From IMG/VR virus record IMGVR_UViG_3300011114_000234, positions 1-35,632 of that record: a DNA stretch of 35,632 bases; one strand, written 5' to 3'. This document shows, piece by piece, positions 21,453-28,309 of this stretch. Within the stretch, counting starts at the first letter, position 1; the number at the start of each line of letters is the position of its first letter. Origin of the DNA: a virus. The notes beneath the pieces are model-generated. The model saw only the letters and a program-made list of their open reading frames with translations, searched no databases and was not told the origin of the DNA. Position numbers and translations under genes: made by a program.

Positions 21453-21572
21453 AACTATTCCACCCGTACAATCAACCCGGCGGGTTCATCCTCCCGCTGA
21501 TTGCACCGGGCACTCCACCCGATGCGGTTGCCACTTAGGGGGCTGGGCAGCGTTGTCTGGCCCCCATTTTTT
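21453..21572 (+). ncRNA. Candidate structured RNA ending in an intrinsic terminator
   Basis: About 120 bases with no good ORF on either strand. Hairpin 1 (21469-21503) pairs CAATCA with TGATTG and, inside, GCGGG with CCCGC. Hairpin 2 (21504-21525) pairs GCACCGGG with CCCGATGC with one mismatch. The last hairpin (21538-21565, GGGGGC with GCCCCC) is followed by six T. A plus-strand promoter lies just upstream. This promoter-hairpins-terminator arrangement between divergent transcription units could be a small RNA or a leader/attenuator for the regulator gene. The family is unknown; it is not a tRNA. Confidence 0.45.
21538..21572 (+). terminator. Intrinsic terminator before the regulator gene
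   Basis: GGGGGC (21538-21543) pairs with GCCCCC (21560-21565) around a 16-base loop that can pair further (CAG with CTG). The run TTTTTT at 21567-21572 follows after one base. It works in the plus direction only. It would end the candidate RNA and shield the regulator promoter at 21580 from upstream transcription. Confidence 0.7.
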
Positions 21573-21579
21573 CATGGTC

Positions 21580-21608
21580 TTGCACAAGTTGTCAATTTGG
21601 GGTTAACA
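21580..21608 (+). promoter_or_regulatory. Predicted promoter of the regulator, giving a leaderless mRNA
   Basis: TTGCAC at 21580-21585, a 17-base spacer and TTAACA at 21603-21608 form a reasonable sigma-70 promoter. Its expected start (21614-21616) lies immediately before the ATG at 21617, and no Shine-Dalgarno is present, so the transcript would be leaderless or nearly so, as is known for lambda cI from PRM. Confidence 0.55.
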
Positions 21609-21616
21609 TCCAAGAC

Positions 21617-21853
21617 ATGAAAACAACCGACAACCCCATCAAAGACGTGCTGGTCAAGGCCAGCGCTGCTGGCTACACAATGGCAGACGTGTGCCGGGTC
21701 GCGCAGATCGACCAGTCCCAGGTCAGTCGCTGGCTCAGTGGCCGCACCAAGCCCCTTTATGACAGCGTCAAGCGCCTCAATGACGCCACTGATGCCTTGG
21801 TAGCGGCCAGGCTTGAAGTGCTCAACAAGGCCATGGATGAGGCGCTCAAATGA
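21617..21853 (+). CDS. Cro/C1-like helix-turn-helix regulator
   Basis: A 78-residue single-domain protein. Residues about 17-45 (GYTMADVCRVAQIDQSQVSR, WLSGRTKP) form an XRE-type helix-turn-helix with the recognition helix around QSQVSRWLSG. A C-terminal helix (ARLEVLNKAMDEALK) may mediate dimerisation. There is no cleavable domain like that of CI repressors, so a Cro-like or control-protein role is more likely. It opens the plus-strand replication operon, faces the minus-strand early operon, and overlaps the next gene's start by four bases. It appears to be translated from a leaderless message. Confidence 0.85.
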   Translation: MKTTDNPIKDVLVKASAAGYTMADVCRVAQIDQSQVSRWLSGRTKPLYDSVKRLNDATDALVAARLEVLNKAMDEALK

Positions 21854-22320
21854 GGCACATTGGCATCGACCCAGGTCTGTCTGGTGCTGTGGCCATCATC
21901 TCTGATGACTCACTCAAGGTCTTTGATATGCCCACCATGACTGTGGACAGAAATGGGAAGGCAAAGCGGCAGGTCAGCGCAAATGAGCTGGCCGAACTGC
22001 TGAACCTGTACGCAGGCAAAGACTGCCATGTTTACGTTGAGCGCGTCTCAGCCATGGCCGGGCAGGGCGTGACAAGTGTCTTTTCGTTTGGCCGGTCATT
22101 CGGGATGATCGAGGGAATCTTGGCAGCGCTCAAGATGCCCGTCACCTTTGTGGCACCTGCCACTTGGGTCAAGGGTGTTGGCCGTGGCCCTGGCAAAGAT
22201 GCCAGCCGGGCCAGGGCAATGGAGCTTTTCCCCAATTACGAATACTTCTTCAAGCGCGTCAAAGATGATGGCCGTGCTGACGCTGCACTCATTGCACATT
22301 GGGGGTGTAAACATGGCTAG
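21850..22320 (+). CDS. RuvC-like Holliday-junction resolvase
   Basis: A 156-residue protein of the RNase H fold. Acidic residues line up with those of RuvC: Asp-7 in HIGIDPGLSGAVAI, Glu-64 in VYVERV, and Asp-140/Asp-144 in DDGRADAALIAHWG. The QGVTSVFSFGRSFGMIEGIL region corresponds to RuvC's DNA-binding helices. It would cut branched DNA made during recombination or concatemer processing before packaging. Length matches phage RuvC-like enzymes, slightly shorter than bacterial RuvC. ATGA overlap with the regulator; the stop lies inside the next gene. Confidence 0.9.
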   Translation: MRHIGIDPGLSGAVAIISDDSLKVFDMPTMTVDRNGKAKRQVSANELAELLNLYAGKDCHVYVERVSAMAGQGVTSVFSFGRSFGMIEGILAALKMPVTFVAPATWVKGVGRGPGKDASRARAMELFPNYEYFFKRVKDDGRADAALIAHWGCKHG

Positions 22321-23143
22321 CCCATTCATCATTGATGGCCCAACTTGCATCAGCTTTAGCGGTGGCAGGACCAGCGCATATATGCTTTGGCGGGTGCTGC
22401 AAGAGCACGGCGGGAAACTGCCAGAGGAGGCCATTGTGTGCTTTGCCAACACTGGCAAAGAGGATGAGGCCACCTTAAGGTTTGTCCAGGCCTGCTCTGA
22501 CAAATGGGGCGTTGAGATCCATTGGGTTGAGTATCGCGATGCAGACCCTGCCTTTGTGCGCGTTGACTTTGAAACCGCCAGCAGAAATGGTGAACCATTC
22601 GAGGCGCTCATTCGCAAGCGTCAGTATCTGCCCAACCCGGTGACAAGATTTTGCACGTCAGAGTTGAAGATTCGCACCATTCACAAGTACTTGAAGTCAA
22701 TTGGCTGGGATGACCATAACGAAACCATGGACTGGGTTGGCATGAGAGCTGACGAGCAAAGACGTGCCGCGAAGATTGCCGACAAGTCAAGGATTCCACT
22801 GGTGACTGCTGGCGTGACAAAAGAGACTGTTGGCGAATTCTGGCGCAATCACTCTTTCGACCTTATGCTGCCAAACAACAATGGCGTGACCATGCATGGG
22901 AACTGTGATCTTTGCTTTTTAAAGGGTGGCGCACAGGTGCTATCTCTAATTGCAGAAAAGCCAGAACGTGGTATCTGGTGGGCCAAAATGGAGGCGTTGG
23001 CGTTGGCGTTGGCGTCCAAGCCAAGCGGTGCGGTGTTTCGTTCCGACCGCCCATCTTATTCCGCAATGATGCAATTCGCATCAGAACAAATTGATATGTT
23101 TGACCCCAATGAAGAAGCCATTGCGTGCTTTTGTGGAGACTGA
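22313..23143 (+). CDS. PAPS-reductase-like PP-loop protein
   Basis: A 276-residue protein from ATG 22313, which overlaps the resolvase stop; the frame is open further upstream, but that part is a shadow of the resolvase. Residues 14-22 (SFSGGRTSA) form the PP-loop that binds nucleotide. RFCTSELKIR around Cys-114 matches the RxCTxxLK motif of phosphoadenosine-phosphosulphate reductase-like proteins. Two Cys pairs, NCDLC (198/201) and CFC near the C-terminus (272/274), could hold a metal or Fe-S cluster. Phage members of this family are common, but their reaction is unproven; sulphur transfer, nucleotide modification or assimilation are options. Position among recombination and replication genes hints at DNA-related use. 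Confidence 0.8.
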   Translation: MASPFIIDGPTCISFSGGRTSAYMLWRVLQEHGGKLPEEAIVCFANTGKEDEATLRFVQACSDKWGVEIHWVEYRDADPAFVRVDFETASRNGEPFEALIRKRQYLPNPVTRFCTSELKIRTIHKYLKSIGWDDHNETMDWVGMRADEQRRAAKIADKSRIPLVTAGVTKETVGEFWRNHSFDLMLPNNNGVTMHGNCDLCFLKGGAQVLSLIAEKPERGIWWAKMEALALALASKPSGAVFRSDRPSYSAMMQFASEQIDMFDPNEEAIACFCGD

Positions 23144-23144
23144 T

Positions 23145-23366
23145 ATGGATGACGCAGAACGCAAAGCCATGAGGGATCAGATCGTCTGGCTCACCCAGGA
23201 ACTCGAGAAGGCCCGGCGCGCCAACCAGGACAAGACGCTGCTGCTGAGTCGGATGCTCAGTCCCGAGGACCTAGGGCACGCAGTCAGCAATGAGGTGCGG
23301 CAATTGATCTACACAATTTTCATCAACGAACAGGATGCAGAAAGAGAATCATGGAGCAAAAAATAA
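23145..23366 (+). CDS. Small coiled-coil protein of unknown function
   Basis: A 73-residue protein; ATG 23145 has GGAG six bases upstream and follows the previous stop by one base, so the longer in-frame start at 23091 is rejected. The N-terminal half (DDAERKAMRDQIVWLTQELE, KARRANQDKTLLLSRM) is a charged coiled coil; the rest (EDLGHAVSNEVRQLIYTIFI) is helical. It lies between the PP-loop protein and the Cas4-like nuclease and overlaps the nuclease start by 16 bases. A structural or accessory role to one of these is possible; nothing is shown. Confidence 0.65.
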   Translation: MDDAERKAMRDQIVWLTQELEKARRANQDKTLLLSRMLSPEDLGHAVSNEVRQLIYTIFINEQDAERESWSKK

Positions 23367-24466
23367 TCCTCAGACCCAGTGCAGCATCGCGCTGGATCGC
23401 CTGCCCGGCCAGCGTGCGCCTGTCCCAAGGCATCGAGCAAGAACCTGCCGGGGAGGCTGCGCAGATTGGCACGGCCATCCATGCCCTGGCTGAGTTGTGT
23501 TTCAAGGCTGGCTCAAACCCCCATGACTATGTCGGCAAGGCGGTGGAAGGTATCACCATGACCCAGGCAAACGCTGACTATGCCCAGCTCCACCTCGATG
23601 AGATCAAGCGCGTGCATGAGGAACTGGGGCACGTCAAGGTTGAGCAGTACGTCACGGTGCTGGACAACGACACGCTCAAGCTGGGTGGGACTGCTGACGT
23701 TGTTGGCATTGGTGCCGGGAAACTCATTGTGTCGGATCTGAAGACGGGCAAGGGCTGGGTGGACGCTGACTCTGATCAGTTGAAGATCTACGCCTTGGGG
23801 GCCATCAGATCGGCCTCAAAGAACGGTATCCCACCGCCTGGGCAGATTGAGCTGCGCATTGTGCAGCCACACCATGGTGACGTGCGCAGCCACTCAATGA
23901 CCTATGAGGAACTCTGGAACTGGTATCAAAACACCTTGCGCCCCGCGGTGCAGGCGGTTTCCAATCCAGACTCTCAACCCCAGCCCAGTGACAAGGCCTG
24001 CCAGTACTGTTTGGCCAAGGTTGTCTGCCCGGCCCAGCAGCAAGGTTTTGCCGTGATGGCAGCCCAGCCTGACCTGACAAAACTGGACAAGGAACAGATC
24101 CAGGCCGTCATGCTGACCCTATCAGTTGAGCAGATCGCTGACCTCTTGGAGCGCGCGCCAGTGGTTGAGAAATTCATTGACGCAGTGCGAGATCACGCAG
24201 TGCAACGCATAAGGAAAGGTGATTCAATTCATGGCTGGCAGATGGTGCCCAAGCGTGCAACACGCAAATGGACTGATGAGGCTGCTGCCTTGCAAGCGCT
24301 CACTGACGCTGGCATCGACAAGTCCAAACTGGTCTTGACAGAGATGGTGACGCCTGCCGTGGCTGAAAAGCTCCTGGGCAAGGACAAAAAAGCCATGGTG
24401 GATGAACTCACCACAAAAGAATCATCGGGTTTGACTCTAGGCCGCGCAGTAGAGTTTGCCCAATAA
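23351..24466 (+). CDS. Cas4/RecB-like PD-(D/E)XK nuclease with Fe-S cluster Cys (DUF2800)
   Basis: A 371-residue protein. Residues 8-18 (RPSAASRWIAC) and 40-46 (GTAIHAL) form the start of the family, with His-44. The catalytic core is Asp-116 in GGTADVV and Asp-129/Lys-131 in VSDLKTGKGW, followed by QLKIYALGA (Gln-143, Tyr-147). Four Cys, 18, 217, 220 and 226 (ACQYCLAKVVC), match the Fe-S cluster arrangement of Cas4/AddB-type nucleases. The C-terminal 120 residues are helical. It would degrade DNA ends in phage recombination. It belongs to the group annotated as DUF2800. It follows the small coiled-coil gene with a 16-base overlap and precedes the SSB-like gene. Confidence 0.88.
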   Translation: MEQKIILRPSAASRWIACPASVRLSQGIEQEPAGEAAQIGTAIHALAELCFKAGSNPHDYVGKAVEGITMTQANADYAQLHLDEIKRVHEELGHVKVEQYVTVLDNDTLKLGGTADVVGIGAGKLIVSDLKTGKGWVDADSDQLKIYALGAIRSASKNGIPPPGQIELRIVQPHHGDVRSHSMTYEELWNWYQNTLRPAVQAVSNPDSQPQPSDKACQYCLAKVVCPAQQQGFAVMAAQPDLTKLDKEQIQAVMLTLSVEQIADLLERAPVVEKFIDAVRDHAVQRIRKGDSIHGWQMVPKRATRKWTDEAAALQALTDAGIDKSKLVLTEMVTPAVAEKLLGKDKKAMVDELTTKESSGLTLGRAVEFAQ

Positions 24467-24482
24467 TCCCATTCCCCCAACC

Positions 24483-24496
24483 GTGTCAATTGACAC
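24483..24496. promoter_or_regulatory. Perfect 14-bp palindrome upstream of the SSB-like gene
   Basis: GTGTCAATTGACAC is a perfect palindrome in the 55-base gap before ATG 24522. It includes TTGACA, a consensus -35 hexamer, but no good -10 follows at a suitable distance. Half of it (TGTCAATT) recurs in the regulator promoter spacer at 21590. It may be an operator for a phage repressor. Confidence 0.4.
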
Positions 24497-24521
24497 ACAA
24501 CCTTGAAAGCGAGAAAGCAAA

Positions 24522-25109
24522 ATGCTAAATCTGTCCTCTGGTGGCGGCTCAGGCTCCTACATTCGTTTTTCCCCCCAGGCCAATGCTTGGACAAATGCCG
24601 ATGGAGAGATCCAATTGGGCAAAGTGGTCTTTGACATTGACAACGTCCAAACAGGCTGGCTCGAGCTGGGAGTCGGCGTGCGTGACTGGCAGCCTGATGT
24701 AGCCCTGGGCAAGAAGGGTCCGCAGCCCAGCGCAAACCATAAACGCGGGTTCAACGTGAAGTTTTATTCCAAGGCATTGGGTACTGTGGAGTGGTCCAGC
24801 AATGGCGTTGGCCCCAACATGGGACTTGAGGCCCTGTACAAGCAATGTGCTGAACAGCGTACTGGTACAAACCTAGACAAGCTCCCGGTGATCGAGTACA
24901 CCGGCTCGCGCATGGAGAAGATCGGTAAGGGCACAACCCGCATTCCGGCATTCACCGTGACGGGTTGGATTGACAGGCCAGCAGGAATGGATGCAGAGGC
25001 TGCTGCACCCGTTGACGAGTTTGATCCATTCCCAGCACCGGCACCTGCACCCGCAAAGGCTGCGCACGCTGCGCCTATCCCCGTTCACTCTGACGAGGAT
25101 CTGTTTTAA
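24522..25109 (+). CDS. Single-stranded DNA-binding-like protein
   Basis: A 195-residue protein. The N-terminal 150 residues are beta-rich (GSYIRFSPQANAWTNADGEI, VVFDIDNVQTGWLELG, HKRGFNVKFYSKALGTVEWS) and resemble phage ssDNA-binding folds. A Pro/Ala-rich flexible linker follows (FDPFPAPAPAPAKAAHAAP). The very end is SDEDLF, an acidic tip with a terminal Phe like DDDIPF of bacterial SSB, which recruits replication proteins. Gene context (recombinase-type nuclease before, primase-helicase after) supports an SSB role. No Walker or catalytic motif. Transcription stops just downstream at a strong terminator. Confidence 0.72.
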   Translation: MLNLSSGGGSGSYIRFSPQANAWTNADGEIQLGKVVFDIDNVQTGWLELGVGVRDWQPDVALGKKGPQPSANHKRGFNVKFYSKALGTVEWSSNGVGPNMGLEALYKQCAEQRTGTNLDKLPVIEYTGSRMEKIGKGTTRIPAFTVTGWIDRPAGMDAEAAAPVDEFDPFPAPAPAPAKAAHAAPIPVHSDEDLF

Positions 25110-25126
25110 GACGTAACGAATTAAGG

Positions 25127-25154
25127 GCCGGGGCTTTGTCCCCGGCTTTTTTTT
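25127..25154 (+). terminator. Strong intrinsic terminator after the SSB-like gene
   Basis: GCCGGGG (25127-25133) and CCCCGGC (25140-25146) form a perfect 7-bp G/C stem with a six-base loop, followed at once by eight T (25147-25154). It closes the regulator-to-SSB operon. The downstream primase gene therefore needs its own promoter, read-through or antitermination. Confidence 0.92.
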
Positions 25155-25159
25155 CCCTC

Positions 25160-25273
25160 ATGGAATCAAAAGAAGAATTCTGGCAACTGCTGGTGCTCAT
25201 GTTGGCACGGCGGGTGTACGAATTAGAAGAACGGCTCAAGAAATTGGAGAAGAAATGCAAGCCGAACAAATAG
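25160..25273 (+). CDS. Possible small coiled-coil protein, 37 residues
   Basis: An ORF directly after the terminator: MESKEEFWQLLVLMLARRVY, then ELEERLKKLEKKCKPNK. Amphipathic and basic, with leucine heptads in its second half. It has no Shine-Dalgarno because the ATG follows the terminator's T-run by five bases, and it overlaps the primase start by 19 bases. Translation is uncertain. It might serve only to couple ribosomes to the primase ATG. Confidence 0.4.
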   Translation: MESKEEFWQLLVLMLARRVYELEERLKKLEKKCKPNK

Positions 25274-27348
25274 CAAAGGCGCTTGGCAACGCAAAGAGAG
25301 TTGGCAAAGGATGGTTGGCAAGTTGCCCATTGCCAGGGCATGGACAGGGCCATGGAGACAAGAACCCGAGTCTTTCCATCAGTGATGGAGATGACGGCAA
25401 ACCCCTCTTTAAGTGCCACTCTGGTTGCGATCAGCATGAAGTGTTTGCGGCCATCAGGGATTACGGGCTGCTGCCAGACATTGAGATACGTGACCCTTTG
25501 GCATCGATCAAGCCACTGCCTGCGCTCCAGGCACCAGTCCTTGAGCATGAGTGGGTTTATGTTGACGAGTATGGGGACCCGCTGTTTGTCAAGCAGAGAT
25601 TTAAGACCAGCACGGCCAAGGGTAAAGATTACAAGCTCATGCGCTGCGTCAAACAGCCAGATGGAACCCATGCCAGGTTTCCAGGGTTCAAAGACACGCG
25701 CCTGGTGCCCTATCGATTCCCCGAACTGCTGAACGCAAAGGCTGCGGGAAGGACCATCTTTTTGACCGAAGGCGAGAAGGCAGCCGATGCCTTGGTATCA
25801 ATTGGAGTCATTGCCACAAGTGCTCATGCGGGATCAGGGTCATGGCCCGAGGAGATCACCCAGTATTTTGCTGGGGCAGTTGTCATCATGGTCCCAGACA
25901 ACGACCTGGCGGGTTGGAAGTACGCCCACAAGGTGGCCGCAGCCTTGGTCCCGGTGGTGAAGTCCTTGAGGATCTTGGACCTGCCAGTTGAAGCGGCAAC
26001 AGATGATGCCTGGGAATGGGTCAACGTCTTGGGCGGCACCAGGCAAGAACTGGTCGAATTGGCAAAGGTCAGCCCATTGGTGACCTCGCAAGATGATGTA
26101 ACGATCCCGGCAAGATTGGTGGCGGCACCGCAAAGCTCAGTTGCAGAACCATTTGCCGAATCTGCCGAACAGGTTGCAGAACCCAAAACCCAGGAACCTT
26201 ACAAACCCTTCAAGATCGAGTCCTGGCAGTCAGTCAAGGATGAACCCGTCAACTGGTTAATCGAAGGCGTGATCCCTGAGAAGTCTTTTGTGGCCCTGTA
26301 TGGGCCGCCAGCGTCATTCAAGTCATTCATTGCCATGGACATTGCCGAGTGCATCGCATCAGGCCGTGACTGGTTGGGAAACAAGATCAACGGCACCGGG
26401 CCAGTCCTATACATTGCCGGCGAAGGTCATGGCGGTATCGGTGCCAGGATTGCAGCCATCAAGCAGCACCACAACACGCCAGATGATGCACAGGTGTACG
26501 TTGTGCGCTCCCAGATCAACCTCAGATCAAGCGTTGATGATTTCTTGGCGCTCATTTCGGCCATCGATGAGCTGGTCAAGGAACTGGGTGTCGACCTGCG
26601 CATGATCATCATCGATACCCTGGCCAGAGCATTTGGCGGGGGAAATGAGAACTCGAGTGATGACATGGGTGCCTTCATCCAGGCCACGGGAAAGATCCAA
26701 AACAGGTACAGGTGCTCACTTATGCTGCTGCACCACGCTGGCAAGGACACGACAAAAGGACTGCGTGGGCACTCCAGTCTGCTGGGTGCCGTGGACACGC
26801 AAATGGAGATCATGCGGTTTCCAGAAACCACCAAAGGCTTGATCCTCATGTCCAAGCAAAAGGACGGTGAGGACGGTCAGAGGTACGGGTTTGAGGCCAT
26901 CACGGTGGACATTGACAGGTCAGATCTGGGCCTGGAGAACGGCTCCAGCCTGGTCATTGAGGCGTCAGAGGTTGGCGAGATGAGGTCAGCAGACGCAGAA
27001 AATAAGCCAGAAAAAGGCAAAGCAATTGGCGCAAAACAGAAGATTGCTGAGAAGTCACTAATTGTTGCAATTAAAACCTTTGGCTCCATTATGGACACGC
27101 CAGAGGGACGCAAAAACACCATCAGTTTGGAGCAGTGGAAGGCCGAATTCACGGCCATGATCGGGTCAGATGTGACCTCAAACCAGCTCGCAACGTACTG
27201 GGGAAGGGCCAAGGATCACGTCATAAAGAGTGGATTCGGGACCATCAGGAACAGCAGCGTTTGGGCAAACCGTAAGGACGTGACCACTGGTTTTGAGGCA
27301 GAGGCGCTGCTGAAAGCCGGGAAACTGGCTGCGTTGGTTGATGAATGA
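25255..27348 (+). CDS. Primase-helicase, zinc ribbon, TOPRIM and RecA-like helicase
   Basis: A 697-residue fused replication protein. An N-terminal zinc ribbon (Cys-24, His-29, Cys-54, Cys-58; KCHSGCDQHE) resembles CHC2 primases. A TOPRIM domain follows, about 165-245 (TIFLTEGEKAADALVSIG, with Glu, and VVIMVPDNDLAGWKYAHKVA with DxD). The C-terminal half is a RecA/RepA-like ATPase: Walker A variant GPPASFKS near residues 350-358 and Walker B MIIIDTLARAF near 450-460, then LLHHAGKDTTKGLRGHS, typical of RepA-like hexameric helicases. It makes primers and unwinds DNA at the fork. GGAG lies five to six bases before the ATG. No DNA polymerase gene is nearby; probably the host polymerase is used. 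Confidence 0.92.
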   Translation: MQAEQIAKALGNAKRVGKGWLASCPLPGHGQGHGDKNPSLSISDGDDGKPLFKCHSGCDQHEVFAAIRDYGLLPDIEIRDPLASIKPLPALQAPVLEHEWVYVDEYGDPLFVKQRFKTSTAKGKDYKLMRCVKQPDGTHARFPGFKDTRLVPYRFPELLNAKAAGRTIFLTEGEKAADALVSIGVIATSAHAGSGSWPEEITQYFAGAVVIMVPDNDLAGWKYAHKVAAALVPVVKSLRILDLPVEAATDDAWEWVNVLGGTRQELVELAKVSPLVTSQDDVTIPARLVAAPQSSVAEPFAESAEQVAEPKTQEPYKPFKIESWQSVKDEPVNWLIEGVIPEKSFVALYGPPASFKSFIAMDIAECIASGRDWLGNKINGTGPVLYIAGEGHGGIGARIAAIKQHHNTPDDAQVYVVRSQINLRSSVDDFLALISAIDELVKELGVDLRMIIIDTLARAFGGGNENSSDDMGAFIQATGKIQNRYRCSLMLLHHAGKDTTKGLRGHSSLLGAVDTQMEIMRFPETTKGLILMSKQKDGEDGQRYGFEAITVDIDRSDLGLENGSSLVIEASEVGEMRSADAENKPEKGKAIGAKQKIAEKSLIVAIKTFGSIMDTPEGRKNTISLEQWKAEFTAMIGSDVTSNQLATYWGRAKDHVIKSGFGTIRNSSVWANRKDVTTGFEAEALLKAGKLAALVDE

Positions 27349-27374
27349 GTCATGCGAACGTTGACAATGTCATC

Positions 27375-27515
27375 CACCACAAACACCACAAACACCACAG
27401 ATGTGGTGAGGTTGTGGTGCCACATTCACCACAAACACCACAAACACCCCTATAAGGGGTTGTTTGTGGTGTGGTGTGTGGTGTGGTGTTTTGTTGGTGT
27501 AGTGTTTAGCAAATT
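27375..27515. repeat. Direct and inverted CACCACAAA repeat array, candidate origin
   Basis: The gap between the primase-helicase and the next gene is filled by one motif in both orientations. CACCACAAA occurs in tandem at 27375 and 27384 and again at 27427 and 27436; the pair is part of a 22-bp exact direct repeat (27375-27396 and 27427-27448). Inverted pairs: CACCACA/TGTGGTG (27393-27408), TTGTGGTG/CACCACAA (27412-27434) and a 16-bp hairpin at 27436-27471 with arms CACCACAAACA/TGTTTGTGGTG plus CCCCT/AGGGG around ATA. More GTGGTG units follow to about 27515. Iterons beside a helicase-primase gene fit a replication origin. Confidence 0.8.
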
Positions 27516-27542
27516 GATGATTAATGGATTGGAGGTAAAAGG

Positions 27543-28241
27543 ATGAGCGCAAAACAGGGTCAGGTGGGTCAGGGCAAAAGTCGGATGCCAGGTCGTGGGG
27601 TCAAGCCAGATTTCCCGGCGACCGATTTTGAGATCAGGCAGGCATCATGGTTGGCTGAAATTGAGCGCGTTAAGGTGGATCAGGATCGAAAATGGGGTAC
27701 TGATAGATTGTGTACTTTAGTTGATCTAGGGTTTCGGGAGAAATTCTGGCAGCAACAGCAAAGGGTTTGGCAGGCTTGTCAGGCCAGGGACAGTGAAAGG
27801 CTTGAGAAGTCAGCAGCAGGCATGGTCAGGGCGTATCAGGCGCTCGAGGCCTGGGCAGTCCAGCACGCAGTGCCTGTGCGGCCTGCCGTGGGCGCGGTTG
27901 AGCACGTTGGCAAAGATGGGAAACTGATGGTGGTGGTCGCAACCAAGCAAGATGCGGTCTGGTATCGCGAGAACCGTCCAGACGTTGAAGGCCAGCACGT
28001 TTGGTCCATGGAGGAGATCGAGCTGCTGATTGAGGCTGAGATCAACCAGGCAGTGGTCGAGGCAAAGATCAGGTACGCTAGGTTTGACCCGGTGGTGGTC
28101 AATGTGGAGAAGTTGGGGGGTGAGACGGGCTTTGATGATTTTGTCAATGACCTGGATCTGTCAGCGCCAACGAAGGCACCTAAAATGTTTGACAGCAAAA
28201 CAGCGGAGAAATTCAAGCATGGACAAAATCAGGCGATTTAA
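27543..28241 (+). CDS. Unknown protein between the repeat array and terminase
   Basis: A 232-residue protein with GGAGG about eleven bases before the ATG. The first 25 residues are Gly/Lys/Arg-rich and flexible (KQGQVGQGKSRMPGRGVKPD). The middle (ASWLAEIERVKVDQDRKWGT, LGFREKFWQQQQRVWQACQA) is helical, then comes a beta segment (HVGKDGKLMVVVATKQDAVW) and an acidic helix (WSMEEIELLIEAEINQAVVE). No catalytic motif. I do not recognise the family. Next to the candidate origin and before terS, it might be an origin-binding or packaging accessory protein. No evidence beyond position. Confidence 0.75.
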   Translation: MSAKQGQVGQGKSRMPGRGVKPDFPATDFEIRQASWLAEIERVKVDQDRKWGTDRLCTLVDLGFREKFWQQQQRVWQACQARDSERLEKSAAGMVRAYQALEAWAVQHAVPVRPAVGAVEHVGKDGKLMVVVATKQDAVWYRENRPDVEGQHVWSMEEIELLIEAEINQAVVEAKIRYARFDPVVVNVEKLGGETGFDDFVNDLDLSAPTKAPKMFDSKTAEKFKHGQNQAI

Positions 28242-28305
28242 GGCACTTTGTGCCAAATGCTGGGGTTGGGTACTTGGGCGCGTAAAAAGCGCTGGAAGGG
28301 GCTAA
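28219..28305 (+). CDS. Possible tiny basic protein, 28 residues
   Basis: ATG 28219 has GGAG ten bases upstream and opens a 28-codon frame (MDKIRRFKALCAKCWGWVLG, then RVKSAGRG) overlapping the previous gene's end by 23 bases and stopping four bases before terS. Basic, with a CAKC pair. It may be a real small gene or chance. Listed with low confidence. Confidence 0.3.
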   Translation: MDKIRRFKALCAKCWGWVLGRVKSAGRG

Positions 28306-28309
28306 AAAC

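Noticed and set aside
27375-27471. CRISPR array
   Set aside because: The repeats are short (9-22 bp), partly tandem and inverted, with no regular unique spacers and no cas operon. The Cas4-like protein at 23351 belongs to a phage nuclease family.
27352-27552. Short ORFs on both strands in the repeat array
   Set aside because: They translate only the CACCACAAA repeats into Thr/Asn or His/Lys runs and have no binding sites; the DNA repeats are the signal.
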